A stretch of DNA of 8,031 bases from Pyrinomonadaceae bacterium (GCA_013813825.1 JACCRA010000188.1:1-8031); one strand, 5' to 3'; positions 1 to 6,568 are shown, counted from the first letter of the stretch. Made by a program: numbers and translations. The notes: a model not told the origin generated them from the sequence alone.

Positions 1-59
<59 letters not shown>

Positions 60-69
60 ATCTCTGGAA

Positions 70-99
70 CATTATCGTTACTGGAAGTATCCGATAATG
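70..99 (-). other. Stem-loop adjacent to the 16S 5' end
   Basis: CATTATCG (70-77) and CGATAATG (92-99) form a perfect 8-bp stem; inside it TAC (79-81) and GTA (87-89) can add three more pairs. It ends about 10 nt upstream of the inferred mature 16S 5' end. It could be a local leader fold or part of the precursor processing region. The partner 3' flank of 16S is outside the window, so a long RNase III stem cannot be tested. Confidence 0.55.
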
Positions 100-182
100 A
101 CTCTTTCGAGTTTTGTTTCGACATCAGCATAAGCTGATATTTGACAACTCTCAAAGGTCTTGAAACGGACACGCTACTATCT

Positions 183-197
183 AGTTTTCAAAGATCA
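183..197 (-). promoter_or_regulatory. boxA antitermination element
   Basis: The minus strand reads TGATCTTTGAAAACT, which matches the boxA core (TGnTCTTTGAAAA) seen in rRNA leaders of many bacteria, for example Bacillus. In known systems boxA RNA binds NusB-NusE (S10) and makes RNA polymerase resistant to Rho-dependent termination over the long untranslated rRNA transcript. It lies 124 nt before the mature 16S 5' end. Confidence 0.75.
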
Positions 198-212
198 ATT
201 GTTTCAATCGAT

Positions 213-231
213 TGCGTCAAAGTTAGACGCA
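213..231 (-). promoter_or_regulatory. boxB-like hairpin of the rRNA antitermination site
   Basis: On the minus strand TGCGTC and GACGCA pair perfectly (6 bp) around a 7-nt loop, TAACTTT. It lies 15 nt upstream of the boxA sequence, matching the boxB-boxA order of rRNA antitermination (nut-like) sites. The boxB role is inferred from position; the hairpin itself is directly visible. Confidence 0.5.
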
Positions 232-384
232 TCAAATTCTCTCAAGTTGCCTTACAGACGATAAGTTTCTGTCTTAAGGAATTTGCAACCTTAATTGATT
301 GCAGCCAACTTGTCAAGCACAGCAATTAACGCCTCGCCACAGCCGCTCGATTATAAATCCGGCAGCACGCTACTGACAAAACGA

Positions 385-422
385 CCGCTCTCTTTTCAAA
401 ACAACCCCGAAAAGAGTAGCGG
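385..422 (-). other. Strong hairpin early in the rRNA leader
   Basis: The arms 385-397 (CCGCTCTCTTTTC on the plus strand) and 409-422 pair over 13 bp with one bulged base (417) around an 11-nt loop. In the rRNA transcript this hairpin forms about 56 nt after the inferred start and is followed by TCGTTTTG, a short imperfect U-rich tail. It could be an early pause or attenuation site that antitermination overcomes, or a purely structural leader element. The U-tract is too weak to call it a true terminator. Confidence 0.55.
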
Positions 423-484
423 CTTAGCTTAACGCAGTCGGTTTTGCTGAAATGTCAACTGGCCGTAGTTTCAGGCGAAGGGGC

Positions 485-512
485 ATTATAGACACATTTA
501 TTATCTTGTCAA
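485..512 (-). promoter_or_regulatory. Consensus sigma-70 promoter of the rRNA operon
   Basis: On the minus strand, a perfect TTGACA (507-512) and a perfect TATAAT (485-490) are separated by 16 bp. The bases after the -10 box are GCCCC, a GC-rich discriminator like those of stringently controlled rRNA promoters. Transcription should begin near 478, giving a ~420-nt leader. The sequence just upstream of the -35 box includes an A-rich stretch (GTCAAAAATC on the minus strand) that could act as an UP-like element. It lies 65 nt downstream of the stop codon of the SH3 lipoprotein gene, which reads in the same direction. Confidence 0.88.
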
Positions 513-576
513 CCCCCTGAAGCAAGATTTTTGACTTTCCAAATTACCATCTTAATGTACAGGGTTCAGTGCAATC

Positions 577-1752
577 TCACCTGTCATTAACTTTTGGTAT
601 CTCATCTTGCGCTTCTACTTTGATAAGGCCGCGTGGATCGCGAGTAACCTTAAACCTTATATTGTTAGATCGACCGTCGCTCTCAACTCTGATTGAGAAC
701 ATTTTATTATTGCCATCAATCGCAACTCTCATTGGTAACTGACCCGAGACATCTGGACTTCGGTAAGCCGTGTAATGTTCTTGGCGGCTTTTATCGTAAC
801 CTAGAACAAAAATCCGGTCGAAATCAGGGGCGTTGAGTTTGTTAGAATCTTCGGCACTACTCTTCTCAAGGATCACCCAGCTTCCCGGTTGTGTCTCGAC
901 CGCAGCATCTTTTCCTTTTGGCGCCAACTGTTTTGCCGCATCAGTCTCATCTAATCTCTGCCAAGCGACAAACTCGCGCCCAGTTCGATAGAAAATGATA
1001 TCACTCGGAACGGTTAATTCCACTTGCTTGCCGAAAACCCACCCCGCCGGTGCCGGAGATTCAGAGGGACGAAGACGAACTTTGTACCACAGCTCTGTGG
1101 CTTCATTGGTCTCTTTATCGTTCCCTCGATCACGCCTACCCTTAGCTGATTCCGGCTGCCCTGCTCCATCTTTTGAGGTATCATCGCTTTCAGGATTTTC
1201 AGTCGACTTGGTCTTCGATACACGCTTCCATCCAACAATGTCGAAATTAGTTCCGCTATCCAGCTTTAACAAGATATTCTCACTATTATTTCGCTCCGGA
1301 GAGTACCGCAAATTTGTATTTGCACGGAGTTGGCCGGTGGCCTGAACCGGGACATCTTTATCCTCTTCTGCTAACTGACGTGAACGGTCAAGCACTTCCT
1401 GCGGCATCACGTTTCGTTCTTCGATCCAACCCTCCGTATTCTCCGTGTCCCGGAGCCTCACGCGCAACCAACGCTCGTTGTTTTCCATCGTTGTCGATTC
1501 CAGAATATCGACAACGTCCCCGCGTAAAATCTCCGTGAGATCGGCGGCGACGACTGCTGTAGAGCTTCGGACTTGCGCGCGCCGAGCAATAATGACGCCC
1601 GTGGTTTCCTTTCGGGCGAAGGTCGTGCAACCGCTCAAGGCGACTATGCTCAGGAGAAGGCCAAGGTAAGCGACTAACTGCCACACAAGCATGTCGCTCC
1701 GGCTGAGATCAACGCGGAGTGGAATATTTTGGACAGACCGGAATAGACTCAT
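577..1752 (-). CDS. SH3 (SH3b) domain-containing lipoprotein
   Basis: This encodes a 391-residue protein with a lipoprotein signal: a hydrophobic stretch (residues 23-38) ends in the lipobox L-S-G-C with the lipidated cysteine at 42. Two SH3b-like segments follow. The first (about 52-117) has the alternating VRSS, RGDVVDIL, WLRVRLRD and EGWIEE pattern; the second (about 139-248) runs from LRANTNLRYSP to WYKVRLR and AGWV. The second is interrupted at about 177-219 by a highly charged Glu/Lys/Asp/Ser-rich insert. The C-terminal ~140 residues match no family I recognise. Bacterial SH3 domains often bind peptidoglycan or proteins, so an envelope-anchored binding role is inferred. The start is uncertain: the ATG at 1750-1752 has no visible Shine-Dalgarno, whereas the ATG at 1690-1692 (371 residues) has GGAG four bases upstream but lacks a basic n-region. 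By eye the gene is AT-richer than the receptor gene. It is 70 bp downstream of the M61-like gene. Confidence 0.85.
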   Translation of the reverse strand: MSLFRSVQNIPLRVDLSRSDMLVWQLVAYLGLLLSIVALSGCTTFARKETTGVIIARRAQVRSSTAVVAADLTEILRGDVVDILESTTMENNERWLRVRLRDTENTEGWIEERNVMPQEVLDRSRQLAEEDKDVPVQATGQLRANTNLRYSPERNNSENILLKLDSGTNFDIVGWKRVSKTKSTENPESDDTSKDGAGQPESAKGRRDRGNDKETNEATELWYKVRLRPSESPAPAGWVFGKQVELTVPSDIIFYRTGREFVAWQRLDETDAAKQLAPKGKDAAVETQPGSWVILEKSSAEDSNKLNAPDFDRIFVLGYDKSRQEHYTAYRSPDVSGQLPMRVAIDGNNKMFSIRVESDGRSNNIRFKVTRDPRGLIKVEAQDEIPKVNDR

Positions 1753-1822
1753 CGGTGGTTAAGAATTATGAAACGCGAAACGAAATAGAGGTCGGCCAAA
1801 CGAACATCTGAGACAGATTGCA

Positions 1823-3340
1823 TTATGGCCGACCGGCTTTGCCATTGTATCCCAACTGCTTCAGAAAGTCGTATTGTGCTGTCTTCAGTGTAAGCGAAGC
1901 GCGGATTGAAGTCCGCGTCCCCGCCCTTTCCACAGTCAAGCCATATGGGGCTAGTTCCGCGCTCAAATCAAATTGTTCGCTTTTGTTTAGAAACCGACTG
2001 ACCAATGAAGCATCGCCAATAAACCGTGTAAGGGCGCGCTGTGCTGCCAAAGTCCCATCGCTACCTGAACCCTCAACTCGCTGCTGGCGGAACAACTCAC
2101 GATAGACATCATCGAGCGTGCGACTACTTTCATGTCGCCGGCGGATAGCGAGGTCGCACAGGAGAGCGACAACAAATCCTTTGTTATAAACGAGAATCTC
2201 CGCCCCCCGCCAGCGTTGCCTTGAAGCCTCAACGAGCGACTCGCTCCGGCTACCAGCTTGCGCGGCAAAATTGTCGTAAGCACGCGCCAACGCGCCCAGA
2301 TATTCTTGGAAGGACAGGTAGCCGAGTTTTACGCCAACGCGCGTGGCTTGATAGAGGGTAAAGCCTTCGTAGAACCAATCATAGCTGCCGCTCAAGGCGA
2401 GACCGTTCGGCACCCAGAGATGAAACAATTCGTGGACGAGCGCGAGGCTCAAGCTACTAAGGGCAGCGGTTTTTGCAGGGAGCTTACCGGAGAGGAGCAG
2501 CACTGTGCCGCCGCGCGTCTCGGCTCCCCACCGCTGGGCATCCACGTTTTTCGGAAACGGAGCGATGATTACCAGCGATTTTTTCAACGGGGTTTCACCG
2601 ACGCTGGCCTCATGCTCTCTCAAGATGTTTGAAACTGATTTCGCCACGTCTTCATCGCCGAAAGCCCAAGAGCCTTCGATGGCTAGAGTGAAGCCCAACG
2701 AGCGTCCCCGGCCTTGAGTTTCGCGCGTCTGGCGTCCCAGCCAGATGATCGAATTATTTATATCTCGAATGTCAAAACACCCCACCGCGCTTTTCGCTTC
2801 CAACGAAACCGTTTTCCAATCTTGAGGCAGAAGCAAGCGCAGACACGCGCGCTGGATGGAGCGCGGTAAAATGTCTTGAAGCATTAAGACGCCACGGGTA
2901 GGCATCAGCCATGAGATGTGCGCGGCAGCCAGCGTGTCTTCCGGCGGAGAGAGATTCATTTCGTACTTGAAAACCTTCGCTGCCCGTTCGGCGACGAACT
3001 CGCCCGCTCGCTGCTTAACAACTGGCACGACAGCACCATCGGCTGTCAACACTTCCAGCGCGCTGACACGCTCGCTTAGACGCGCAGTTCCGGCGTACTC
3101 ATCGAGGAACGTCCAGACTCTACGCTCCTCAGTCAAACGCCCTTCGACTCTGACGCGCGCCGGCTCAAAGGAGGTAACGCTGATCGTCACTTCCGCGACT
3201 TGTGCACGAGACTGATAAGCTAAACAAAGAGTGAGCAGCAGCAGCAGGCAGCCTTTAACAACGAAGTCAGCCGCCAGTTTCCTGCCACTAACTGCGGGTA
3301 GAAGAATGCCACTAATAAATGTTTGCAAGTTGTTAGACAT
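1823..3340 (-). CDS. Secreted M61-like metallopeptidase
   Basis: The 505-residue product (numbered from the ATG at 3340) carries a signal peptide: a leucine-rich core at about 30-41 and likely cleavage after SRA (residue 46). The gluzincin zinc site is clear: HELFH at 303-307, followed by W-F-Y-E-G-F-T at 322-328, whose glutamate (325) would be the third zinc ligand. A later YNKG...LLCDLAIR motif (385-400) matches the conserved Y-x-KG-x-x-x-ALLLDxxIR segment of family M61 (glycyl aminopeptidase-like). The N-terminal ~250 residues fit the beta-rich domain of that family. M61 proteins usually run to about 600 residues with a C-terminal PDZ domain; here little more than 100 residues follow the YNKG motif and no PDZ glycine-loop signature is visible. 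A role in cleaving extracytoplasmic peptides is inferred. An in-frame TTG at 3368-3370 would add 10 residues, but has no ribosome site; an AGAAGGG lies 13 nt before the ATG, rather far. Same strand as its neighbours. Confidence 0.85.
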   Translation of the reverse strand: MSNNLQTFISGILLPAVSGRKLAADFVVKGCLLLLLTLCLAYQSRAQVAEVTISVTSFEPARVRVEGRLTEERRVWTFLDEYAGTARLSERVSALEVLTADGAVVPVVKQRAGEFVAERAAKVFKYEMNLSPPEDTLAAAHISWLMPTRGVLMLQDILPRSIQRACLRLLLPQDWKTVSLEAKSAVGCFDIRDINNSIIWLGRQTRETQGRGRSLGFTLAIEGSWAFGDEDVAKSVSNILREHEASVGETPLKKSLVIIAPFPKNVDAQRWGAETRGGTVLLLSGKLPAKTAALSSLSLALVHELFHLWVPNGLALSGSYDWFYEGFTLYQATRVGVKLGYLSFQEYLGALARAYDNFAAQAGSRSESLVEASRQRWRGAEILVYNKGFVVALLCDLAIRRRHESSRTLDDVYRELFRQQRVEGSGSDGTLAAQRALTRFIGDASLVSRFLNKSEQFDLSAELAPYGLTVERAGTRTSIRASLTLKTAQYDFLKQLGYNGKAGRP

Positions 3341-3452
3341 AACACGCGCGCCAAGCCCTTCTTGAATCAAAGAAACCAGAGAATATCATGTAGCCCAATA
3401 ACGAACGTGAAAGAGTCGTGCTTAATTTTCCATCAAGCTAATCCTAAATGAC

Positions 3453-3494
3453 GGGCGCGGATCGACGGCTCACGCAAGCAATTGATCCGCGCCC
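3453..3494 (-). terminator. 11-bp inverted repeat after the TonB receptor gene
   Basis: GGGCGCGGATC (3453-3463) and GATCCGCGCCC (3484-3494) are perfect inverted copies around a 20-nt loop. The structure begins 32 nt past the stop of the receptor gene. A GC-rich hairpin here could mark the end of the receptor transcript or protect its 3' end, but neither side has a T-run, so an intrinsic terminator is not proven. It could also be a dispersed palindromic repeat. Confidence 0.4.
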
Positions 3495-3526
3495 ATAATG
3501 TTGCTGTTCTTCCGGCAAATCACGTC

Positions 3527-5755
3527 TCAGAAGAGCCTCACGGTATAGCTGAAGCGCACGCCACGGCCGATTTCGGGCGCGAGGTCTTTGATGAAAGAGA
3601 GGTGGTTGCGGTACAGCCGATCTCCGAGATTGAATGCGTTGACGGAGAAGACGTGTGCGTAATGGGTGCGCGGGATCACGTAGGAGCCGAGGACGTTGAA
3701 GACGGCATAGCCGGCGGTGCGTGTCTCGGTCGAAAAAAGTTGCTCCTGATCTTTGACGAGGATCGCTTCCGGCCGCAGGCTGATATTGCGATAGCGGAAG
3801 TCGAAGCCGAGACGCCCGCGCAGAGGAGGAATGCGCGGAAGCGGCGTGCCCGTCTCTTTCAGTTGCGCGTCCACCGCATCGACACCGAGGTTGACGACGA
3901 AGTGATCGTTGAGACTGACATCCAAGTTAATCTCAGTGCCGAGGAAGCGACTGTTCGCCTGTTGATATTCGGCTTCAATCAAACCGTCTTCGATCTCGCC
4001 GGTCGGGGCGAGAAAAACGAAATCACGCAAACTGTAATAGTAGAAATTCGCTTCAGCGCGCACTCGTTTGGAAGCGTGCCGGAGCGAGAGGTCGAGGCCG
4101 TCGCTCCGCTCACGCTTGAGGTTGGGATTGCCGATCTCGAAAGTCAGATTACCGATGTGCGGCCCATTGTTGTATAACTCTTCGAGCGCCGGCGCGCGAT
4201 ACGAGCGCGTGTAGTTGGCGACGAAGGCTCCGTCACGCCACAGCCCGACGCGCATCCCCGCCGCGCCGGAGAAACCAGTGAAAGTGCGCTCCGGCAAGCC
4301 GAGAGGTGTGTACTTGTTGCGCTCCACACGTCCGCCGAGTTGGAATCGGACGCGCTCGAAATCAACCTCTTGGAGGCTGAAGATGGCGAACGTGTTTTGC
4401 TCGACCGGCGGCGATAAAGCCTCAGCGCCGATGACCTCATAGTCACGCGTAAACCCGGAGAAGCCGAAACTGCCAGTCAGCCGTCCGCTCTTCCGTTGGT
4501 CGAAGACGCCGCGATAGATGAACTGTTGGTTGTTGAAAGTCGTCCCCGTCACATCGCCCTCAAGCTCTCGATGTTGGTAGTCGCTGTAACTCAACGAGAG
4601 CCGGAAGGCATCGACGAAAGCGCCCAGATTGCGGAAGCCGCCGTTGAACCGCAGATCGTGGCGGCGCATTGCGAGGTCAATCTGCCCTTCCCCTTTGTTT
4701 CCATCCTGCAAAGCCCCGACGTTGGTTCCCTCTACTTCTCCGCCCTCAAAAGTGGCCGCGAACGGGACGCCGTAACGCCGGTTATCGTAGCCATAGCTGG
4801 CGCTGAAAAACCCTTTATCGGCGTAATACCCGAAGCCGCCTAGTCCGCCGGCAGATCGCGTTTTTGAGTTAGGGACGGGACCAAGCGGCGTGTCGTAATC
4901 GCCAGTGCGCTGACCGCTACCGTTGCCCCAGATCATAAAGTTGCCGACGCCCAACTCAAGGCCGCCGCTGACGCCGGCCTGATCGCTAGTCGTGCCGCCG
5001 GTGGTTGTGAGATACCCACGGACGCCCTTGTGCGCATAGTCGTGGCCGGTGACGGCGTTGACGACGCCACCAATCGCGTTGCTGCCGTAGAGTAATGTCG
5101 CCGGCCCTTTGACGACTTCCAAGCGTTCAAGCGAGAGCACGTCAATGGGCTCGCCGTGATCGCCGGACTGCGAACTGAGTGAGCCGGTCCGGACGCCGTC
5201 CTGCAAGATGAGCACACGGTCGCCGTCGAAGCCGCGAATCACCGGGCGGGCGGCTCCGGGACCGAAGCTGCGTTTGGCGATGCCCGGCTCTTTATCGAGC
5301 ACTTCGCCGATGGACGGATGCGCTTCTTCCACGAGCCGCAGATTGTCGAGCACCGTGACCGACTGAAAAGCCTCGAAGACCGACTGCTCGCTGCCCGTCG
5401 CCGTCACTGTGACCTGTTCTTTGATTGCCGAGAAGCGGAGTTGGAAGTCCGCGGCGACGCTGCCGCCCGCAATCACAGTCACGCGCTGCGTCGCATCGGG
5501 AAATCCTTCGGTGTGTGCCAGCAGCGTGTAAGTGCCAATCGGCATTTGCTCAAACTGGTAATCTCCATTCTCGTCCGTACTGACCGAGCGTTTCAGTTGG
5601 ACGACGGTGACGATCACGTTGTGAACCACAGTATCGTTTTCCGCAAGCGTGACTTTGCCTTGAATCCTGCCGCCGGTTTGTCCGAAGCTGTTGATTGCCG
5701 TGCCAGCGCAAATAGCGATGACTGCTAATCCCGAATAAAAACGTTTCCACTGCAT
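3527..5755 (-). CDS. TonB-dependent outer-membrane receptor, ZnuD-like (probable metal uptake)
   Basis: The 742-residue product is complete for this family. Residues 1-25 form a signal peptide ending near NSFG. Residues about 29-108 form a carboxypeptidase-regulatory-like (CarboxypepD_reg) beta domain, common on acidobacterial and Bacteroidetes receptors. A TonB-box-like EQVTVTAT lies at 113-120. The plug spans about 125-236, with PVIRGFDGDRVLILQDGVRTG at its centre (171-191, given in part as IRGFDGDRV) and VVKGPATLLYGSNAIGG near its end. The rest is the barrel, ending in phenylalanine. Features recalling the zinc receptor ZnuD are SGDHGEP (197-203), NNGPH...FEIGNPNL (529-546) and the C-terminal FNLGDRLYRNHLSFIKDLAP (708-727). 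Transport of zinc or another metal is therefore inferred; the substrate is not shown. The ATG is preceded by AAGGAG seven bases upstream, a strong ribosome site. A small His/Cys protein gene lies upstream on the same strand. Confidence 0.9.
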   Translation of the reverse strand: MQWKRFYSGLAVIAICAGTAINSFGQTGGRIQGKVTLAENDTVVHNVIVTVVQLKRSVSTDENGDYQFEQMPIGTYTLLAHTEGFPDATQRVTVIAGGSVAADFQLRFSAIKEQVTVTATGSEQSVFEAFQSVTVLDNLRLVEEAHPSIGEVLDKEPGIAKRSFGPGAARPVIRGFDGDRVLILQDGVRTGSLSSQSGDHGEPIDVLSLERLEVVKGPATLLYGSNAIGGVVNAVTGHDYAHKGVRGYLTTTGGTTSDQAGVSGGLELGVGNFMIWGNGSGQRTGDYDTPLGPVPNSKTRSAGGLGGFGYYADKGFFSASYGYDNRRYGVPFAATFEGGEVEGTNVGALQDGNKGEGQIDLAMRRHDLRFNGGFRNLGAFVDAFRLSLSYSDYQHRELEGDVTGTTFNNQQFIYRGVFDQRKSGRLTGSFGFSGFTRDYEVIGAEALSPPVEQNTFAIFSLQEVDFERVRFQLGGRVERNKYTPLGLPERTFTGFSGAAGMRVGLWRDGAFVANYTRSYRAPALEELYNNGPHIGNLTFEIGNPNLKRERSDGLDLSLRHASKRVRAEANFYYYSLRDFVFLAPTGEIEDGLIEAEYQQANSRFLGTEINLDVSLNDHFVVNLGVDAVDAQLKETGTPLPRIPPLRGRLGFDFRYRNISLRPEAILVKDQEQLFSTETRTAGYAVFNVLGSYVIPRTHYAHVFSVNAFNLGDRLYRNHLSFIKDLAPEIGRGVRFSYTVRLF

Positions 5756-5973
5756 GAGAATGCTCCTTCGTGTGAATAAGTTGAAATTGACGCCAGCGGC
5801 ATTTCAGCCATCCGGGCCGCATCAAGTTCGCGAAGGCATTCCACACGCTCGTCGTTATTAGTCGCCAGACTAAAGACAGCCGGGCTACGTCAACGACACG
5901 GCCACGCCATGAAGACGAAGCAGCACAATTCTGGCTGCTAACGTCTGAGGCGCACTAGCGAGTGGAATTTTAT
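5756..5973 (-). other. 218-bp gap between the His/Cys gene and the receptor gene
   Basis: No gene is seen here. It holds an imperfectly spaced hairpin just after the upstream gene (AGCAGC 5919-5924 with GCTGCT 5934-5939, 9-nt loop) without a T-run, the 6-4-6 dyad at 5858-5873, and the receptor's ribosome binding site (AAGGAG on the minus strand). A B12-box or other known riboswitch signature was looked for and not found. If the two genes are co-transcribed this is an unusually long intra-operon leader. Confidence 0.5.
5858..5873. promoter_or_regulatory. Perfect 6-4-6 dyad upstream of the TonB receptor gene
   Basis: TTAGTC and GACTAA flank GCCA, a perfect inverted repeat 103 bp upstream of the receptor start codon. 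It may be a protein-binding site or, in the transcript, a small hairpin with a 4-nt loop. A TTGACG hexamer (minus strand, 5888-5893) lies nearby but has no convincing -10 partner, so an internal promoter is not established. Confidence 0.35.
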
Positions 5974-6363
5974 TCAGGCGAGTGGAGGCGCGCGCCCGCG
6001 TGGAAGGCTTCGGGCATGATCGCTATGGAAGATTCGAGTGGAGTTGGTGGCCGCGAGCGAGACGTTTTGCGGCCTTGTCAGAAGCGGAGTCGAAGGTTGA
6101 AGGTTAGAGACGAAGTTGCGCTGGAGGCGACATAGAAGGCATTGCGAATGGTTCGCCGCCTCTTTCGCCGTCTGTCCGCCGCTCTCGTTGCTGGCGGACA
6201 CGACAGCTTCCGTGGCTGAAAGATGGTTAAGATTGACGCGGTGAAAGTGTGTGGCGCTAACAAGAAAAGCGTGCGACAGCAGAAAGAGTAAGGCCAGCGC
6301 GCGCACTCGGACGCCGCCGTGCGACTTACCTTTCATCTGCCGCTGCATTTCTAAGTTAGGCAC
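5974..6363 (-). CDS. Small secreted His/Cys-rich protein next to the metal receptor
   Basis: The product is 129 residues with a signal peptide: basic n-region (K11-R21), hydrophobic core (ALALLFLLSHAFLV, 22-35) and probable cleavage after VSA (37). The mature protein opens with HFHRVNLNH (39-47) and has an H-x-x-C-x-x-C cluster (H72, C75, C78) inside HSQCLLCRLQRN, plus H113 and H116. Such spacing suits a metal-binding periplasmic protein, and the adjacent ZnuD-like receptor supports a metal-handling role; both points are inference. It recalls small DUF2946-type proteins but I cannot assign a family. The start is GTG (6361-6363), chosen because GGAG lies nine bases upstream; ATGs at residues 6 and 10 have no ribosome site. 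A promoter with an operator-like dyad lies directly upstream. Confidence 0.72.
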   Translation of the reverse strand: MPNLEMQRQMKGKSHGGVRVRALALLFLLSHAFLVSATHFHRVNLNHLSATEAVVSASNESGGQTAKEAANHSQCLLCRLQRNFVSNLQPSTPLLTRPQNVSLAATNSTRIFHSDHARSLPRGRAPPLA

Positions 6364-6387
6364 TTTCGGTATCTCCGGGAGGATTGA

Positions 6388-6415
6388 AGTTTAGCATCCC
6401 GCTTGGATGCGTCAA
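6388..6415 (-). promoter_or_regulatory. Promoter of the His/Cys-receptor genes with a dyad in the spacer
   Basis: On the minus strand TTGACG (6410-6415) and TAAACT (6388-6393) are 16 bp apart. Transcription would start near 6381, about 18 nt before the GTG start and just upstream of its GGAG ribosome site. The spacer is almost wholly the perfect inverted repeat GCATCC-cgctt-GGATGC (6394-6410). A symmetrical site between -35 and -10 is the classic place for a repressor, including metal-sensing ones, to block RNA polymerase. Confidence 0.55.
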
Positions 6416-6538
6416 AGAAAATCGCCTGAATTTGCGCCGCTCTTGCTTTCTTCCGCGTCAGGCGGAACTGGCGCGGTTTCTTAAACGTATGCCCTTTCAC
6501 TTCACGAAGGAATCGGCGGCAGGCACATGAAACTCGCG
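6416..6538. other. Non-coding core of the divergent intergenic region
   Basis: This lies between the two divergent promoters and has no supported gene. It contains a 7-bp inverted repeat, CGCCTGA (6423-6429) and TCAGGCG (6458-6464). A minus-strand open frame covering 6351-6572 is very basic, overlaps the promoter and start of the His/Cys gene, and is probably spurious. Confidence 0.5.
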
Positions 6539-6568
6539 TTGACAGGCCGCTTTGCGCCCCGATAAAAT
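6539..6568 (+). promoter_or_regulatory. Sigma-70 promoter of the small membrane ORF and VWA gene
   Basis: A perfect TTGACA (6539-6544) and TAAAAT (6563-6568, five of six consensus bases) are 18 bp apart on the plus strand. Transcription would start near 6575, about 50 nt before the GTG of the small ORF. Immediately after, CACCC (6570-6574) and GGGTG (6588-6592) can pair and are followed by TTTCTTTT; the start falls inside this segment, so attenuation is doubtful. Confidence 0.65.

Larger units (their letters stand above)
60..478 (-). other. 16S rRNA precursor leader (about 420 nt)
   Basis: This stretch between the rRNA promoter and the mature 16S 5' end has no convincing gene. A 62-codon open frame at 141-329 on the plus strand opposes rRNA transcription and has no recognisable product. 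Read on the minus strand, the leader contains in order: a strong hairpin (385-422), a hairpin region formed by CCTTA/TAAGG and AGAC/GTCT arms (250-279), a boxB-like hairpin (213-231), a boxA (183-197), a short perfect hairpin (ATCAGC/GCTGAT, 123-138) and a hairpin abutting the 16S 5' end (70-99). This is the usual make-up of an rRNA operon leader, which recruits Nus-factor antitermination proteins and forms processing stems. The exact transcript start is inferred. Confidence 0.8.

Noticed and set aside
141..329. 62-codon open frame in the rRNA leader
   Set aside because: It runs opposite to rRNA transcription across the boxA and boxB-like structures and has no recognisable product.
60..512. 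tRNA or other RNA gene upstream of 16S
   Set aside because: No cloverleaf or T-loop signature (GTTCRANNC) was found; the hairpins fit an rRNA leader.
3482..4177. 231-codon open frame on the plus strand
   Set aside because: It lies antisense to the receptor gene, shows no recognisable domain, and reflects the open complementary frame of a GC-rich gene.
5756..5973. Cobalamin riboswitch before the TonB receptor gene
   Set aside because: TonB receptors often have one, but no B12-box-like sequence was found and the gap is short of the usual fold; the receptor also resembles ZnuD more than BtuB.
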